Shown here piece after piece: positions 43,434 through 55,150 of a stretch of DNA of 64,000 nucleotides. The stretch is taken from assembly GCA_018894105.1 (NCBI GenBank), contig CM032117.1, positions 29,678,501 to 29,742,500 on the forward strand, read 5' to 3'. Each line of letters opens with the position of its first letter. Within the stretch, counting starts at the first letter, position 1. A program made the translations under genes and the position numbers. The DNA comes from Jacaranda mimosifolia (Eukaryota; Streptophyta; Magnoliopsida; Lamiales; Bignoniaceae). The notes below the pieces were generated by a model. That model ran no database searches and was not told the DNA's origin. It saw nothing but the letters and a program-made list of their open reading frames with translations.

Positions 43434-44747
43434 TTAGGTTTGAAAACATGAGCTACACTAGGATATGATCCTCAAAGTATGAAAGGTTTGCTTAGTGGAG
43501 AGTAAGCTTGATTCTAAGATTTGAATGAGAAATGAAAGTTTTAGCTAGTGGAGATTGAGCATGACTCTGAAATCTTATTAGGACATGAATTTTTGGGATA
43601 ATGTTCAATACGAAGGACGTGGAGGATTATGGTTGGGCGCGTGAGCAATGTATAATCCGTAATTCCTAAGGTATCGAGCATGTGACTTTTTATATATGGG
43701 AGGAGTAATATTCTTGGGGACTTGTATTAGATACAAATTTATTTGAGAGCACTCTAGTCGATGTAAATTGATGATCGTTTTAGATAGAGCCAAATTGGAT
43801 AAGCAAAAGATCCTTTAGATCGATATTTAGGATATAAACATATCTTGTGATGCAGATAAGATGACTATTTTGAAAGTGGTATGCCAATAACTCGATTCTT
43901 CTTGGAATATGGAACCTTGGGATTAAAGGGGCTAAGATCGACATGAAAATCTAGCTAGAATGTGAACTTCTAGGATATTGTTTGATATCGAAAGAGGAAA
44001 GGATTGGTAGTGGGGTGGCCAACTAGTATCTAATCTGCTACTTTTGAGATATCAATCATATGACTCTAGTGATGTCTGGTGGGATGATATTCTTGGTATC
44101 ATATTGTGGTGTCGGTGTATCTGTGATAATAGAATTTGGGAAGGCAAGGATCATTTGGGAGTTATTTGTATTTTGGCTTCTACAGATGGTTGAGGCCATA
44201 GGCCCAAGGGTATTGCAGTTTCAAGGGAATCAATAATTCAACTACGGAGTTGATTGGTATAACTACATCATGGTATTTGAGAGGGAAATAAGGAATACTT
44301 TCCATAAGGAAATCTTTAAAGAAAATATAATTGATACGTGTGTCTAGTTATGGATAAAATGTTTGGGAAATTAGCTCATAAATAGTAAGAAAGCTCACAT
44401 GATGATAGCTAACAAAAAGAGAGAATTACCCATAAGGATGAAGTTGCAAAGAAAACATTATGACCTGATGAAAAGAGGATAACGTTTGTTGAGGATGCAA
44501 AAGGCATCTAGAGTTAGTAGTGGAATCTTAAAGGAAAATATTATGTAGGGATGTAGAAATCAACGAAGAACGATTTGAAGAAAAATATTTGGTAATATGT
44601 ATGTATGTCACGTATATATGCTTGGGAAAATTTAACTTGTAGGGGAGACAGTTGTTTTAAATAGAGTTGAATTTGATACTGGGGATGATAGTCGAGATTG
44701 TTGGTGTTTGACATGTGCATATGGTCGTAACCTAAAGGGTATTACTA

Positions 44748-46016
44748 CTTGAGATTGGACATCGACCATGAAGATTGGGTACTCTTCAACTAATAGAATT
44801 AATTAAATTGAGACAATTAGTTTAAAGGAGTTTAAACTAATGTGAATATTTGATATTCTAAAATCACAAAAGCTGTGAGCCCATATCCAATGAATGGTAG
44901 AACCTAATAGGTGATACGCAAAAGCTAATTGGAAATCCTACTTGATGAAGGGAATTTTCTAAGTGTTAGAAAAATTCCAAGTTGACAGAAAATGAGAGGA
45001 AATTGGTTGATGCAATGTTTAGTCATTTTGGCTTGATCAATTTAATTGTTAAATTGATCTAAATAATTTAAGGAGTTAAATTAGACCAATTAAATTAAAG
45101 GTTAATTTAATTGGTGCCGTATGACTGTCAATTGGTTAAGTTAACTTAAAGAGTTAACAATTACTAGCTCAAAGAGTTAAGTTAGTTAACTTAAAGGTTA
45201 AGTCAAAGTTTAATTAAATTAAATTATTTAATTTAACTAAAGTGAAGAATTTATTTTGGAGGGAAAATTCAAAATAAAGAGTTCATTTGGTGTGGCATTA
45301 GAATTTATTTGGATGACTTTTCAAATTTATTTGGTGTGGCGCCACCTTGAGGAAGGTGTGATGCTCCCTTGGGATCACACCATCCTTTCTCTATATATGG
45401 ATATAGAAGGGGGCGGCCAACACTCATGCAAAATCAAGCATTTAGATCTAATTGTTAGATTCCTCATTTTCTCTCCAATTTTTGTGATTCTCTCATGTAT
45501 TGAGGCTTCACATTTTTCTTCATCTTTTCCCTATCTAGATTTTCGGCCTTCATCATCCTCATTTCTCCTTAATTTTCCAGCTGATCTATGAGAAATTGGA
45601 TTGTCCATTGGTGTGTGGATCTTATTATTAGAGGTATTTCATTTGGAAGCTTTGGAGATCCTCTGTTTTGAAAGTAACTTTGGAGTGTCTGTTGGAGGTG
45701 TTGGTGATCTATTTTGAGCTGAATTTTTTACTGGATAATTATCATGGTGTTGGTGATCTTTTGGTCCAAGTTTCACTCAATTCTGAGGAGACTCGGTTGG
45801 GCGAGGTTGCTCACACTCTGCTGCGCCAGGAGGAGACTGTGTTAGAGATCTAGCTTTTCTTCATAATTTCTGTTAGAATTCACTTTTGAGGTAATTTTCT
45901 TACCTTAATATAGTTTAACATGAATAAGATCCTTTTGGAGGTTTAAATCAAGTTCGATTTTAGTTTTTCAGTTTTTAAGTGTTATTAATTATGTCCTTGG
46001 CTTACACCGTTTTTCA
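44748..46016 (+). repeat. Copia LTR fragment, plus strand, 5' part missing
   Basis: Begins abruptly in mid-LTR (TTGGACATCGACCATG) and runs through a hairpin array (GATCAATTTAA/TTAAATTGATC at 45035-45059 and CCAATTAAATTAA/TTAATTTAATTGG at 45086-45114, both perfect), a promoter hairpin and TATA region at about 45353-45410, to the LTR end TTTTTCA at 46016. It is probably not the missing part of the Cop-5 3' LTR, because that LTR already passed this region before being cut. Confidence 0.82.
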
Positions 46017-46247
46017 GTTGCATGTGAAATTTTAATTTCACTTGCATTTGAATTTCATTTGAAATTTTCATTTCATCTCATGAAATAAGATCCTTGTGGA
46101 AGTTTAAATCAAGTTCGATTTCAATTTTTCAGTTTTTAAGTGTTATTAATTATGTCCTTGGCTTACACCGTCTTTCAATTGCATATGAAATTTTAATTTC
46201 ACTTGCATTTGAATTTCATTTGAAATTTTCATTTCATCTCATGAAAT
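45925..46247. repeat. 160-bp tandem duplication across an inverted LTR junction
   Basis: Unit 1 (45925-46084) and unit 2 (46085-46247) both start TAAGATCCTT and differ at a few percent of positions. Each unit contains the end of a plus-strand LTR followed by the inside of a minus-strand LTR, so the copied segment includes the head-to-head junction. Confidence 0.9.
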
Positions 46248-47546
46248 GTGATACAAATAAATTCTTCATTTTAATTAAATTAACCCCTTAGTTTAATTAA
46301 TGGTCTTGACTTAACTCTTTAAGTTAATTAACTTAACTTTTTAAGCTAGAAGATGTCAACTTAACACCTTTAGTTAACTGGACTAATTGATAGTCATGGG
46401 ACACCAATTAAATTAACTCCTTAATTTAATTGGTCTAATTTAACTCTTTAAATTATTTAGATCAATGTAACAATTAAATTGATTAAGCTAAAATGAACAA
46501 AAATTAGCCAACCATTTTACCTCCATAAAATTGATCAATTGGAATTATTCATTTGGAGTGCATTAGAATATTCATTTGGACATGGGCTCCATGGTCGATG
46601 TCCAACCTCAAATCCATAGAGCCCAACTAATTGGCCTAAATGAATACGCCTTTGGAGAACCATTCTAGCTCTACACTTACCATGCAAATACAGTTATTTT
46701 GTCTCCTATATCCCGAACGAGGCCTAGGGCAAGATATTTGTTGGTTCCCTAATAGTCTCGAAACTATGTTTCTATTCCCAACGTTTGATTCCTCTTTATG
46801 ACCTCATCTTTGGAAAACTCCTTTTTCCAAATTTTCATACTACCTTGTGCAAGGATTTCGCAAAATCCATCATTATAAAATATATAGGAGATGCACTCGT
46901 TCTCCACAACGACGAGGAGATGGATCTCATCTTAGATCTCACGAACCTCAATGTTTAAGTAGCTTATACCCAAGCTCAACCCAAATCACCCATAAAGTGG
47001 TCAAGGAAGAGTCAAATCATAAGGACCTAAACACAAAGTTACCATGGATCATCAAGTCAAAGGACAAATTACATGCACTAGCATAAGCATAAGCTGGAGA
47101 ACTTACTACTACTGATTTGCCTCTATAGCTATCTAGTAGATTCTCTAGGCAGGCCTTCAGTAAACTTGTTCTTTAACAAGCATCCACTGATATGTACCTA
47201 TATCTAACATAAATTGCTCATAAAACGAAACAATATCTAACCCCTTAGATTTATGCATCGTTAGTGAAAGTCTATCCAAATCTTAAATGTGATGTCTCAT
47301 AAGATTCTACCACTTAGAATATTTTAAGATCACGATCGTGTAAGACTTGTTTCATGATCACCACCCAATGCGTGACCAAGTCTTGTAATCTTATGTGATC
47401 TAAGGGCTTCAACCAAATGCTAGTGAAGTAAAATAAGTGTAAGATGAAAATGGCCATTTATAGTGAATATTATTTAATCAAGATTGTATCACAAGTGAAA
47501 ATAGTTTATATGCCAATCTAATTGGCTGCAGGGCACTATTCCAATA
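46017..47546 (-). repeat. Cop-6 3' LTR, U3 part
   Basis: The minus strand starts TATTGG at 47546, with the polypurine tract complement at 47547-47562. The hairpin array at about 46270-46480 includes CCAATTAAATTAA/TTAATTTAATTGG with a 4-nt loop at 46404-46433, a perfect 13-bp stem. The promoter region and U5 are missing. Confidence 0.85.
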
Positions 47547-47589
47547 ATCTCTCACTTGCCCGAAAGCCAATTCCCCATAATCTTAAGAC

Positions 47590-48130
47590 TCATCTTCTCA
47601 AGATGTCTTTCAAAGACCTTTTATGTTAGGGGTTTTATCAATATATCTACTATATTCTCTTCTGAGGCTACCCTCTCCACTTGGACGTTGCCTCTATCAA
47701 TGATCACCCAAATCAAATGATATCGCCTCAAAATGTGCTTGGATCATTGATGAGATCTTGACTCTTTAGCTTGTGCAACCGCTCTGTTGTTGTTACAAAA
47801 GATAACTACAGGCTCAACAATGCTAGGTACTACATCTAAATCTAGATGAAGTTTTTTCATCCAAACACTTTCCTTTGCAGCTTTTGAAGCTGCAATATAT
47901 ACTGCCTCTATGGTAGAATCGACCGTGGTGTCTTGTTTGGATCTCTTCCAACTCACTACACTGCTATTGAGGCCAAATATAAATCCAGAAGTGAATTTTT
48001 GGTCATCTACATCTGATTGGAAAATAGAATCCAAAAACCCATTGAGTTTCAATTCTCCATTGATGCATACCAAAAACAAATCTTTAGTCCTTCTCAAGTA
48101 CTTAAGGGTTGCTTGAACTACCATTCAGTG
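47590..48130 (-). pseudogene. Cop-6 RNase H, nearly open
   Basis: The 126-codon stretch 48124-47744 covers TKDLFLVCINGELKL, FQSDVDDQKFTSGF, DSTIEAVYIAASKAAKES (catalytic Glu region, Tyr-Ile-Ala conserved) and VIFCNNNRAVAQAKESRSHQ. In the last of these, the usual catalytic Asp of FCDN is Asn. It is in the same frame as the RT upstream. The remainder runs to about 47590 in the style VAS..NIVDILIKPLT.KVFERHLEKM. Confidence 0.86.
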
Positions 48131-49110
48131 GCATTCACCGGAGTCAGATCAAAAGTGGTTCATAACACTTAGAGCGTGTGCTACATTCGACTTTGTACAT
48201 TGAACGACATATATGATGCTCACTATGGTGGAAGCATAAGGTTATAAGTGGGACATTCTATGTCTCTCATTGTCAGTTTTAGGGACCATAGAATTGGAGA
48301 GATGAAGACCATATCCCATGGGGAGGAATCCCTTCTTGGATTCTTCTATACTAAACCTCTTTAGTATCTTGTCAATGTACGGTGTTTGGGAAAGCCCCAG
48401 CATCCTCCTCGATCCACATCTATAAATATATATTCCTAATATGTAGGATGTTTCTCCCAAATCCTTCATGGAAAATTATATAGATAGCCATGCTTTAGTA
48501 CACTCTAGCATTTCTCTCTTATTCCCAATGAGAAGAACATCATCAGCATAAAGCACAATAAACTGTATATTACTCCCACTAGCTTTCTTATACACACAAG
48601 GTTTATACACATTTTTGACAAAGCCAAATGATTTGATTGCCTTATCAAAATGTTTGTTCCAACTTTGATACGCCTGTTTAAGTCCATAAATGGATCTCTC
48701 GACTTTGCAAACCTTTCGCTCACTCCCTTTGTATGTAAAACCTTGTGGCTGCTCCATATAGATTTCTTCTTCAAGGTTTCCATTGAGGAAAGCAGTTTTC
48801 ACATCCATTTGCCATATCTCATAGTCATAATATGCGGCTATGGCAAGTAAAATCCTAATGGACTTAGGCATTACGACCGAAGAAAAGGTTTCCTCAAAAT
48901 CAATACTGGGTCTTTAAGTATAACACTTTGCCACTAGTCGTGCCATAAAGGTCATTACCTCTCCATTGAGTCCTAGCTTTTGCTTATAGATCCACTTGCA
49001 ATCAATGGGTACTATACCCTCTGGTGGATCTACCAAAGTCCAAACTTTATTGGAGTACATGGAGTCCATTTCGGATTTCATGGAGTCAAGCTAATGTCTC
49101 GAATCTATGT
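48131..49110 (-). pseudogene. Cop-6 reverse transcriptase, few disruptions
   Basis: Starts with SMKSEMDSMYSNKVWTL and DCKWIYKQK (about 49090-48970). An open 131-codon stretch (48871-48476) follows, with MDVKTAFLNG (first catalytic Asp region), EEIYMEQPQGF, SIYGLKQAYQSWN and LYADDVLLI. The active site reads YADD, where most copia elements have YVDD. One stop at about 48473 separates it from the in-frame thumb stretch 48469-48242, and a few more stops precede RNase H. In family terms this is a full RVT_2 domain with three or four nonsense changes. Confidence 0.9.
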
Positions 49111-50271
49111 CTATCATAGCTTCCTCATAGGTCCTCATATCACTATTCGATTAGCTCATCTTATAAAGGAATCCAAACCTTTCGATTACTTCTTTATTCG
49201 GTCCGACCTTCTCAGAGGTTGTGTGTAAGTTTCTTGATGCTCACTTATTTCTACCACTTGTGGGATTTGATTGTCATCTTGAACTTCATCAAGTTTAACA
49301 ACAATGCCTTTTCTATCTAATAGAAATTTCTTTTCCAAAAAGGTAGCATTCGTTGAAACAAGCACCCTTTGTTCTAATGGATCATAAAAATAATAACCCA
49401 AATACTCGCTTAGGTATCCTGCAAACTTACACAAGGAAGATCTCACATCCAACTTACCTCCCACTAGCTGCTTGACGTGAGCGGGAGACCCCCAATCTCT
49501 TAGGAAAGAGTAAGAAGGTTCTTTGCAAAACCACATCTCATGTGGTCTCTTTGGCACCGACTTTGAAGGTACCACATTTAGTAACATCACCGATGTCTCT
49601 AAGGCATATCCCAAAAAGGATATAGGTGCATCAAAAAGCTCATCATGGAACGTACCATGTCTAACAAGGTAGGTTTCTCCTCTTGGCTACTCCATTATGT
49701 TCGGGTGTGCCGAGTGGGGTCTATTGAGAGAGAATTCTATTTTTCTTTAAATAATCCAGGAATTCGGTACTTAAGTATTATTCCCCTCAATCCGATCGAA
49801 GAGCTTTAATACTTAGTCCTTTTTGCTTTTCTACTTTATTCATATACTCTTGAACATTTCAAAGGCTTCAGACTTGTACTTCATAAGATACACATGTCCG
49901 AACTAGCTATAATCATCGGTGAAGGTGATGAAGTAAGAATAGTCTCATCTCGCACTAACTCTTAGTGGGCCACAAACAACTGTATAGTTCAAATCCAAAG
50001 GTTTTGTGGTGCGCTTCGTTTGTCCCATAAGATGAGCCTTGGTCATTTTTCTCTTCAAATAAGATTCACAAGTAGGAAGATTCTCAATGCCACTAACATT
50101 TATTGCTTTGAGAGCTTCTAACTTGTCCATCCTATTTTTAGAGATAGGTCCAAGTCTTGCATGCCATAAGATAGAATCTTCTTGGTTATCTGATTTTCTA
50201 TTACTTAATTGAATACACATCGATAAAGGTTGAGAATCAAATATGTACAATCTATTATTTAATGTACCTTG
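49111..50271 (-). pseudogene. Cop-6 integrase and pre-integrase remnant
   Basis: From 50271 down: the pre-integrase GTLNNRLYIFDSQPLS, zinc region HARLGPISKN (second His of the motif lost) and CESYLKRK (second Cys to Tyr), the first Asp region changed to NYTVVCGP, and degraded core residues near 49800. The C-terminal part is open at 49614-49186 with WGSPAHVKQLVGGKLD, YYFYDPLEQRVLVS and PLRRSDRIKK. Several frameshifts. The loss of zinc ligands and of the first catalytic Asp makes the domain inactive. Confidence 0.86.
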
Positions 50272-50292
50272 TGTTGGAATAGTGCTCCGCAA

Positions 50293-52400
50293 CTAATAAC
50301 TAGGCTACATATGTCACCAAGGATCTAAACTTGCCATAGATTTAGATTTGAAAGGAGAATCACCTTGATTTTTAGAAAATCAAAGAGAAGTGGAAGAAGA
50401 TCTCAACTCCTTGAAATTTGTCTTCCAGTGGCACAATAAAATCCAATCCACTTTTGACCACGCAAATGAACTCCGATTTGAGTGAAACTTACCATAATAT
50501 CACCAACTCCTTCATGTATCTTCAGTCCAAAATTCAGCTCAATCAAAACTCAGCAAGACCTCCAAAGGTTGCTCAAAAGTTACTGCTAGAAACAAGATCT
50601 CCAAAAGGCACAGCAATCATATTGTCTTGCCTCTAACGTTAAGACCCACACACAAATGCAACACCAATTCTCCTCAATATCCATTGGAGAAGAAAGAGAA
50701 AAACATGCAAGGATGAAGGCTTGAATTAGAGGTTAGAGAAGAAGAGAAGTGAAGCTTCAACATATGATGCAACACTTGAAAATTGGAAGGAAATTTTGAG
50801 AGAATCTAATTCACATGGAATGTGATGTCTTGCAACTTATTTGGCCACTCCTCTCTATATCTATACATAGAAGGAAGATGTCTGCATTTTGAATTTCATT
50901 TGGAATCTTCATTTCATCTTATAAAATGTCATCCAAATAAATTCTAATGCCACACCAAATGAACATTTCATTTGAATTTTCCCTCCAAAATTAATTCTCT
51001 ATTTTAGTTAAATTAAACTCCTTAATTTAGTTAATCACCTTGACTTCATTCTTTAAGTCAATTAGCTAAACTCCTTTAGCTAGAAATTGTCAACTAAACA
51101 CTTAAGTTAATTTGACCAATTGATAGTCATGTGGCACCAAATAATTAATTCCTTAATTATTGGTCTTAATTCAACTCTTTAAATTAATTAGATCAATTTA
51201 ACAATTAAATTGATAAGCCACAAATTGAGAACAACATTTGCGTAAATCAGTCAATCTTCCAAAATCGATCACGAGAGAATATTTCTAACTCTAAGAAAAT
51301 TCTCCTTCATTGCGTAGGATATGCAGTTGGCTTTGTGTATGACCTGTTGGTTCTACCATTCATTGGACAGTGGCTCACAACTCTTTGTGACTTTGAAATA
51401 TCAAATATTCACTTTAGTTTAAACTCCTTTAAACTAATCGACTCACTTCAATTAATCTCCATTAATTAAAGAGTACTTAATCTCTATCGTCAATGTCCAA
51501 CCTCAAGCCTATGGAGCCCAACTAGTTGGCCAAAATGAATGCTTTTAGAGAACTATTCTAGCTCTACGCGTGCTATGTAAATACGGTCCTTCCATCTCTT
51601 ATATCCCAAAAGAGGCCTAGGGCAAGATATTTGTTGGCTCCCTGATAGCCTCGATATTATGTCTCTATTCTCAATGCTCAAATCCCCTTATGACCTCATC
51701 TTTGAAAAACTCCTTTTCCAAATTGTCAAACTACCTTGCGCAAGGATTTTATGGAATCGATCATTGTAGAGTCATACCCAATCTCATAAACCTCATATAC
51801 TTATCTTAGATCTCATAAACGTCTACATCTAGGTAGCTCATACCCAATCTCCACCCGAATGACCCATTATGTGACCAAGGAAGAGTCAAAGCATGAGGAC
51901 CTAAACACAATGTTACAATGGATCCTCAGGTCAAATGACTAATTATATGCCCTAGATTAAGCTGGAGAACTTGCCATTGTGTCCATCTAGTGGATTCTCT
52001 AGGCAGGTCTTTAGTGCCTTGTTCTCTAACAAGTACCCACTAACATACACTCGTATCTTATGTGGCATTGCTCATGAAATGCAGGAACATCCAACTCCTT
52101 GGATTAATGCATTATTAGTGCAAGTCTATCCAGATCTTAAATCCATTGGTCTCATAAGATCATACGACTTGAAAGTATTTAAGATCACGATCATGTAAGA
52201 CTTGTTTCATGATCGCCACTTAATGTATGACCAAGTCCCTAGTTTTGTGTGATCTAAGGGCATCAACCAAATACCAGTGAAGTAAATATGTGCATAAGAT
52301 GAAGATTGCCATTTAAAGAATATCATTCAATCAAGATTGCATCACAAGTGAAATAGTTTTCAACGCCAATCTAATTAGCTTGCGGGGTACTATTCCAACA
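50293..52400 (-). repeat. Cop-7 3' LTR, last bases replaced
   Basis: Starts TGTTGG at 52400 and runs to about 50293, where the terminal 60 bp are missing. The TATA region is at about 50855-50875. The hairpin array at about 51000-51220 includes TAGCTAAA/TTTAGCTA at 51063-51082 and ATCAATTTAA/TTAAATTGAT near 51200, both perfect stems. Confidence 0.85.
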
Positions 52401-52439
52401 ATCTCTCATTTTCCCTAAAGCCAATTCCCCATAGTCTTA

Positions 52440-54000
52440 AGACCCATCTTCTCAAGATGTCCTTCAAAGACCTTATGCGGTAGGGGTTTAGTCAGTGGAT
52501 CTACTATATTCTCTCTCGAACCAACTTTCTCCACTCAGATGTCACCTCTATCAATGATCTTCCCGACCAAATGATATCGTCTCAAAATGAGCTTGGATTG
52601 CTGATGAGACCTTGACTCTTTAGCTTGCGCTACCACCCGGTTGTTTTTACAGAAGATAATGACTAGCTTGGCAATGCTAGGTACTACATCCAACTCTTGG
52701 ATAAAGTTTTCATCCAAACACCTTCCTTTGCAGCTTTCGAACCCGCAATATATTCTACCTCGGTGGTAGAACCAGCCATGGTCTCTTATTTGGAACTTTC
52801 CCAACTCACCTCGCCACTGAGGCAAAATATAAATTCAGAAGTGGATTTTAGGTCATCTACATTGGATTGAAAACTAGAATCCGAAAACCCCTCAAGTTTC
52901 AATTCTCTATCGCCGTATACCAAAAACAACTCCTTAGTCTTTCTCAAGTACTTAAGGATCATTTTAACAGCCATCCAGTGACATTCACCGGAGTTGGATT
53001 GGAAACAACTCGTAATACTTAGAGCATGTGCCACATCCGATCTCATACATTGAATGGCATACACTATGCTTCATATGGTGGACGCATAAGGTATGTGGGA
53101 CATTCTTTATGTCTCATCGCCAGTCTTAGGGGCCATAGACTTGGAGAGACGAATGCCATGCCTAAAGGGAGAAATCCTCTCTTGGATTCTTCCATACTAA
53201 ACCTCTTTAGTATCTTGTCAATGTATGGGGTTTGGCAAAGCCCCAGCATTCTCCTTAATCTATCTCTATAGATACGTGTTCCTAATACATAGGATGTTTC
53301 TTCCAAATCCTTCATGGAGAATTGGGTAGATAACCATGTTTTAGTACACTCTAACATTTCTATCTTATTCTAAATGAAAACAATGTCATTAATATAAAGC
53401 ATAATAAACTGTATGCTACTCCCATGAGCCTTCTTGTACACACAAGGTTCATACATATTTTTGACAAAGCCAAATGATTTAACTATCTTGTCAAAATGTA
53501 TATTTCAACTTCGGGACGCCTGTTTGAGTTAATAAATGGATTTTTGGAGTTTTCAAACCTTTTGCTTACTCCCCTTAGATGTAAAACCTTGTGGTTGCTC
53601 TATGTAAATTTCTTCTTCAATGTTTCCATTGAGGAAAGCGGTTTTCACATCCATTGGTCATATCTCATAGTCACAATATGCAGCTATGGCAAGTAAAATC
53701 CAAATAGACTTAGGCATTGCGACCAGTGAAAAGGTTTCCTCAAAATCAATACTGGGTGGGTCTTTGAGTGTAACCTTTTGCCACTAGTTTCGCCTTTAAG
53801 GTCATAACCTCTCCATCAACCTTAGCTTTCGATTATAGATCTACTTGCAACCAACGAGAATGATTCCTTCCGATGGATGTACCAAAGTCCATACTTTGTT
53901 GGAATACTTTGCTGGAGTACATGGAGTCCATTTCGGATTTCATGGCGTCAAGCCAATGTCCCAAGTCTATCCAACATAGCTTTCTCATAGGTTTTCGGAT
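52440..54000 (-). pseudogene. Cop-7 reverse transcriptase and RNase H remnant
   Basis: The RT start residues (HWLDAMKSEMDSMYS) lie near 53960-53910, with a small internal duplication of the SNKV/TLVE segment around 53890-53915. The palm MDVKTAFLNGNIEEEIYIEQPQGF region is at about 53660-53590, and the active-site region near 53400-53380 is damaged. An open stretch 53357-53064 covers the thumb, and 53064-52786 the RNase H start (FQSNVDDLKSTSEFIF). RNase H continues at 52825-52535 with IIFCKNNRVVAQAKESRSHQ, where the catalytic Asp is Lys. Frameshifts near 52800 and 53060. Confidence 0.85.
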
Positions 54001-54029
54001 CACTATTCGATTGTCCCGTCTCATGAAGA

Positions 54030-55150
54030 AATTTGAACCTTTCAGGTTGCTTCTTGATTCAGTCTGACCTTCTCAGAGGCTGTGTGTAAGGCTCTTATTG
54101 CTCTTTTTTTCCACCGCTTGTAGGATTTATTGATCATCTTAAACTTCATCAAATTCAACAACAATGCCATTTCTGTTTAATAGAAATCTCTTTTCCAAAA
54201 AGTGGGCATTACTCGAGAAAACACCTTTTGTTCTGAGGGATCATAAAAGTAATAATATAAAGACTCCCTTGGGTATCCCACAAGCCTGCACGAGGTGCAT
54301 CTACTATCCAACTTATCTCCCACTTATCACTTCACTTAAGTAGGAGACCCCCAAACCATAAGGTAATGGTAAGAGGGTGCTTTGCCATACCGCATCTCAT
54401 GAGATGTTGTTGGCACCGACTTTGAGAGTACTAAGTTTAGTAGCCTCGCCACCATTTCTAAGGCGTATCCCCAAAAGGATATGGACACATCGAAAAAGCT
54501 CATCATGAAACGTACCTTGTCCAACTAAGTATGGTTTCTCCTCTCAGCTACTCTATTATGTTGGGGTGTGCCAGGTGGAGTCTATTGAGAGAGAATCCCA
54601 TTCTTTTCTAAATAACCCAAGAATTCGATACTTAAGTATTATCCCACTCGATCCAATCAAAGAGCTTTAATACTAAGTGTCTTTTGACGGCGGCTGAAAC
54701 TGAACCTTCGTCGAAAAGGATCTTGTTGGCTTTCTACGCTTTTAACTTTTCAAAGGCTTTGGACTTGTACTTCATAAGATTCATATGTCCGAAACTTACT
54801 ATAATCATTGGCAAAGGTGATGAAGTATGAATAGCCTTCTCTCGTACTAACTTTTAGTAGGCTACAAACATCTGTATGGATCAAATCCAAAATATTTGTG
54901 GTGTGCTCCGTTTGTCCTACAAAAGGAGCCTTGCTTATTTTTCCCTTTAAACAAGATTTACAAATAGGAAGGTCCTCAATGCCACTAACATTTAATGCTT
55001 TGAGAGCTTCTAACTTGTTCATCCTATTTTTAGAAATATGTCCAAGTCTAGCAGGCCAAATTGTGGCAACTTCTTGGTTATCTAATTTCCTTTTACTTGA
55101 TTGAATGTGCTTAAGTGAAGGTTGAGAATCAAGTATGTACAATCCGTTAT
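54030..55150 (-). pseudogene. Cop-7 pre-integrase and integrase remnant
   Basis: The pre-integrase and zinc regions are open with protease from 55415 (LYILDSQPSLKHIQSS, ARLGHISKNRM with the first His changed to Pro, CKSCLKGK). The first Asp is present in LIHTDVC near 54890. Near 54680-54742 the usual core text is replaced by unrelated sequence. The Glu region is degraded near 54550. The open stretch 54524-54336 and the C-terminal tail (about 54330-54030) complete it. Confidence 0.85.

Larger units (their letters stand above)
39256..44747 (+). mobile_element. Ty3/gypsy-derived block around a single LTR
   Basis: A 2.9-kb LTR (40510-43417) is preceded by about 1.25 kb and followed by a primer site and about 1.3 kb of non-LTR sequence. 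The LTR start TGTAACACCCC and a purine-rich AAGGGTGAAGAG just before it suggest the 1.25 kb could be the 3' end of an internal region. The sequence after the primer site would then be the 5' end of one. I could not read any gag or pol residues in either flank. The block interrupts copia LTR sequence on both sides, but those two LTR parts are not contiguous. Confidence 0.68.
46017..50271 (-). mobile_element. Cop-6: copia element, minus strand, 5' truncated
   Basis: Comprises a partial 3' LTR (to 47546), polypurine tract, RNase H, RT and integrase, ending in the pre-integrase/protease boundary at 50271. Gag, most of protease, the leader and the 5' LTR are missing. The RT-RNase H frame is the least damaged pol in the window. 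Confidence 0.88.

Noticed and set aside
37385..46016. One copia LTR simply interrupted by the gypsy block
   Set aside because: The left part already extends past the TATA region, while the right part restarts well before it. The two overlap and are not continuous.
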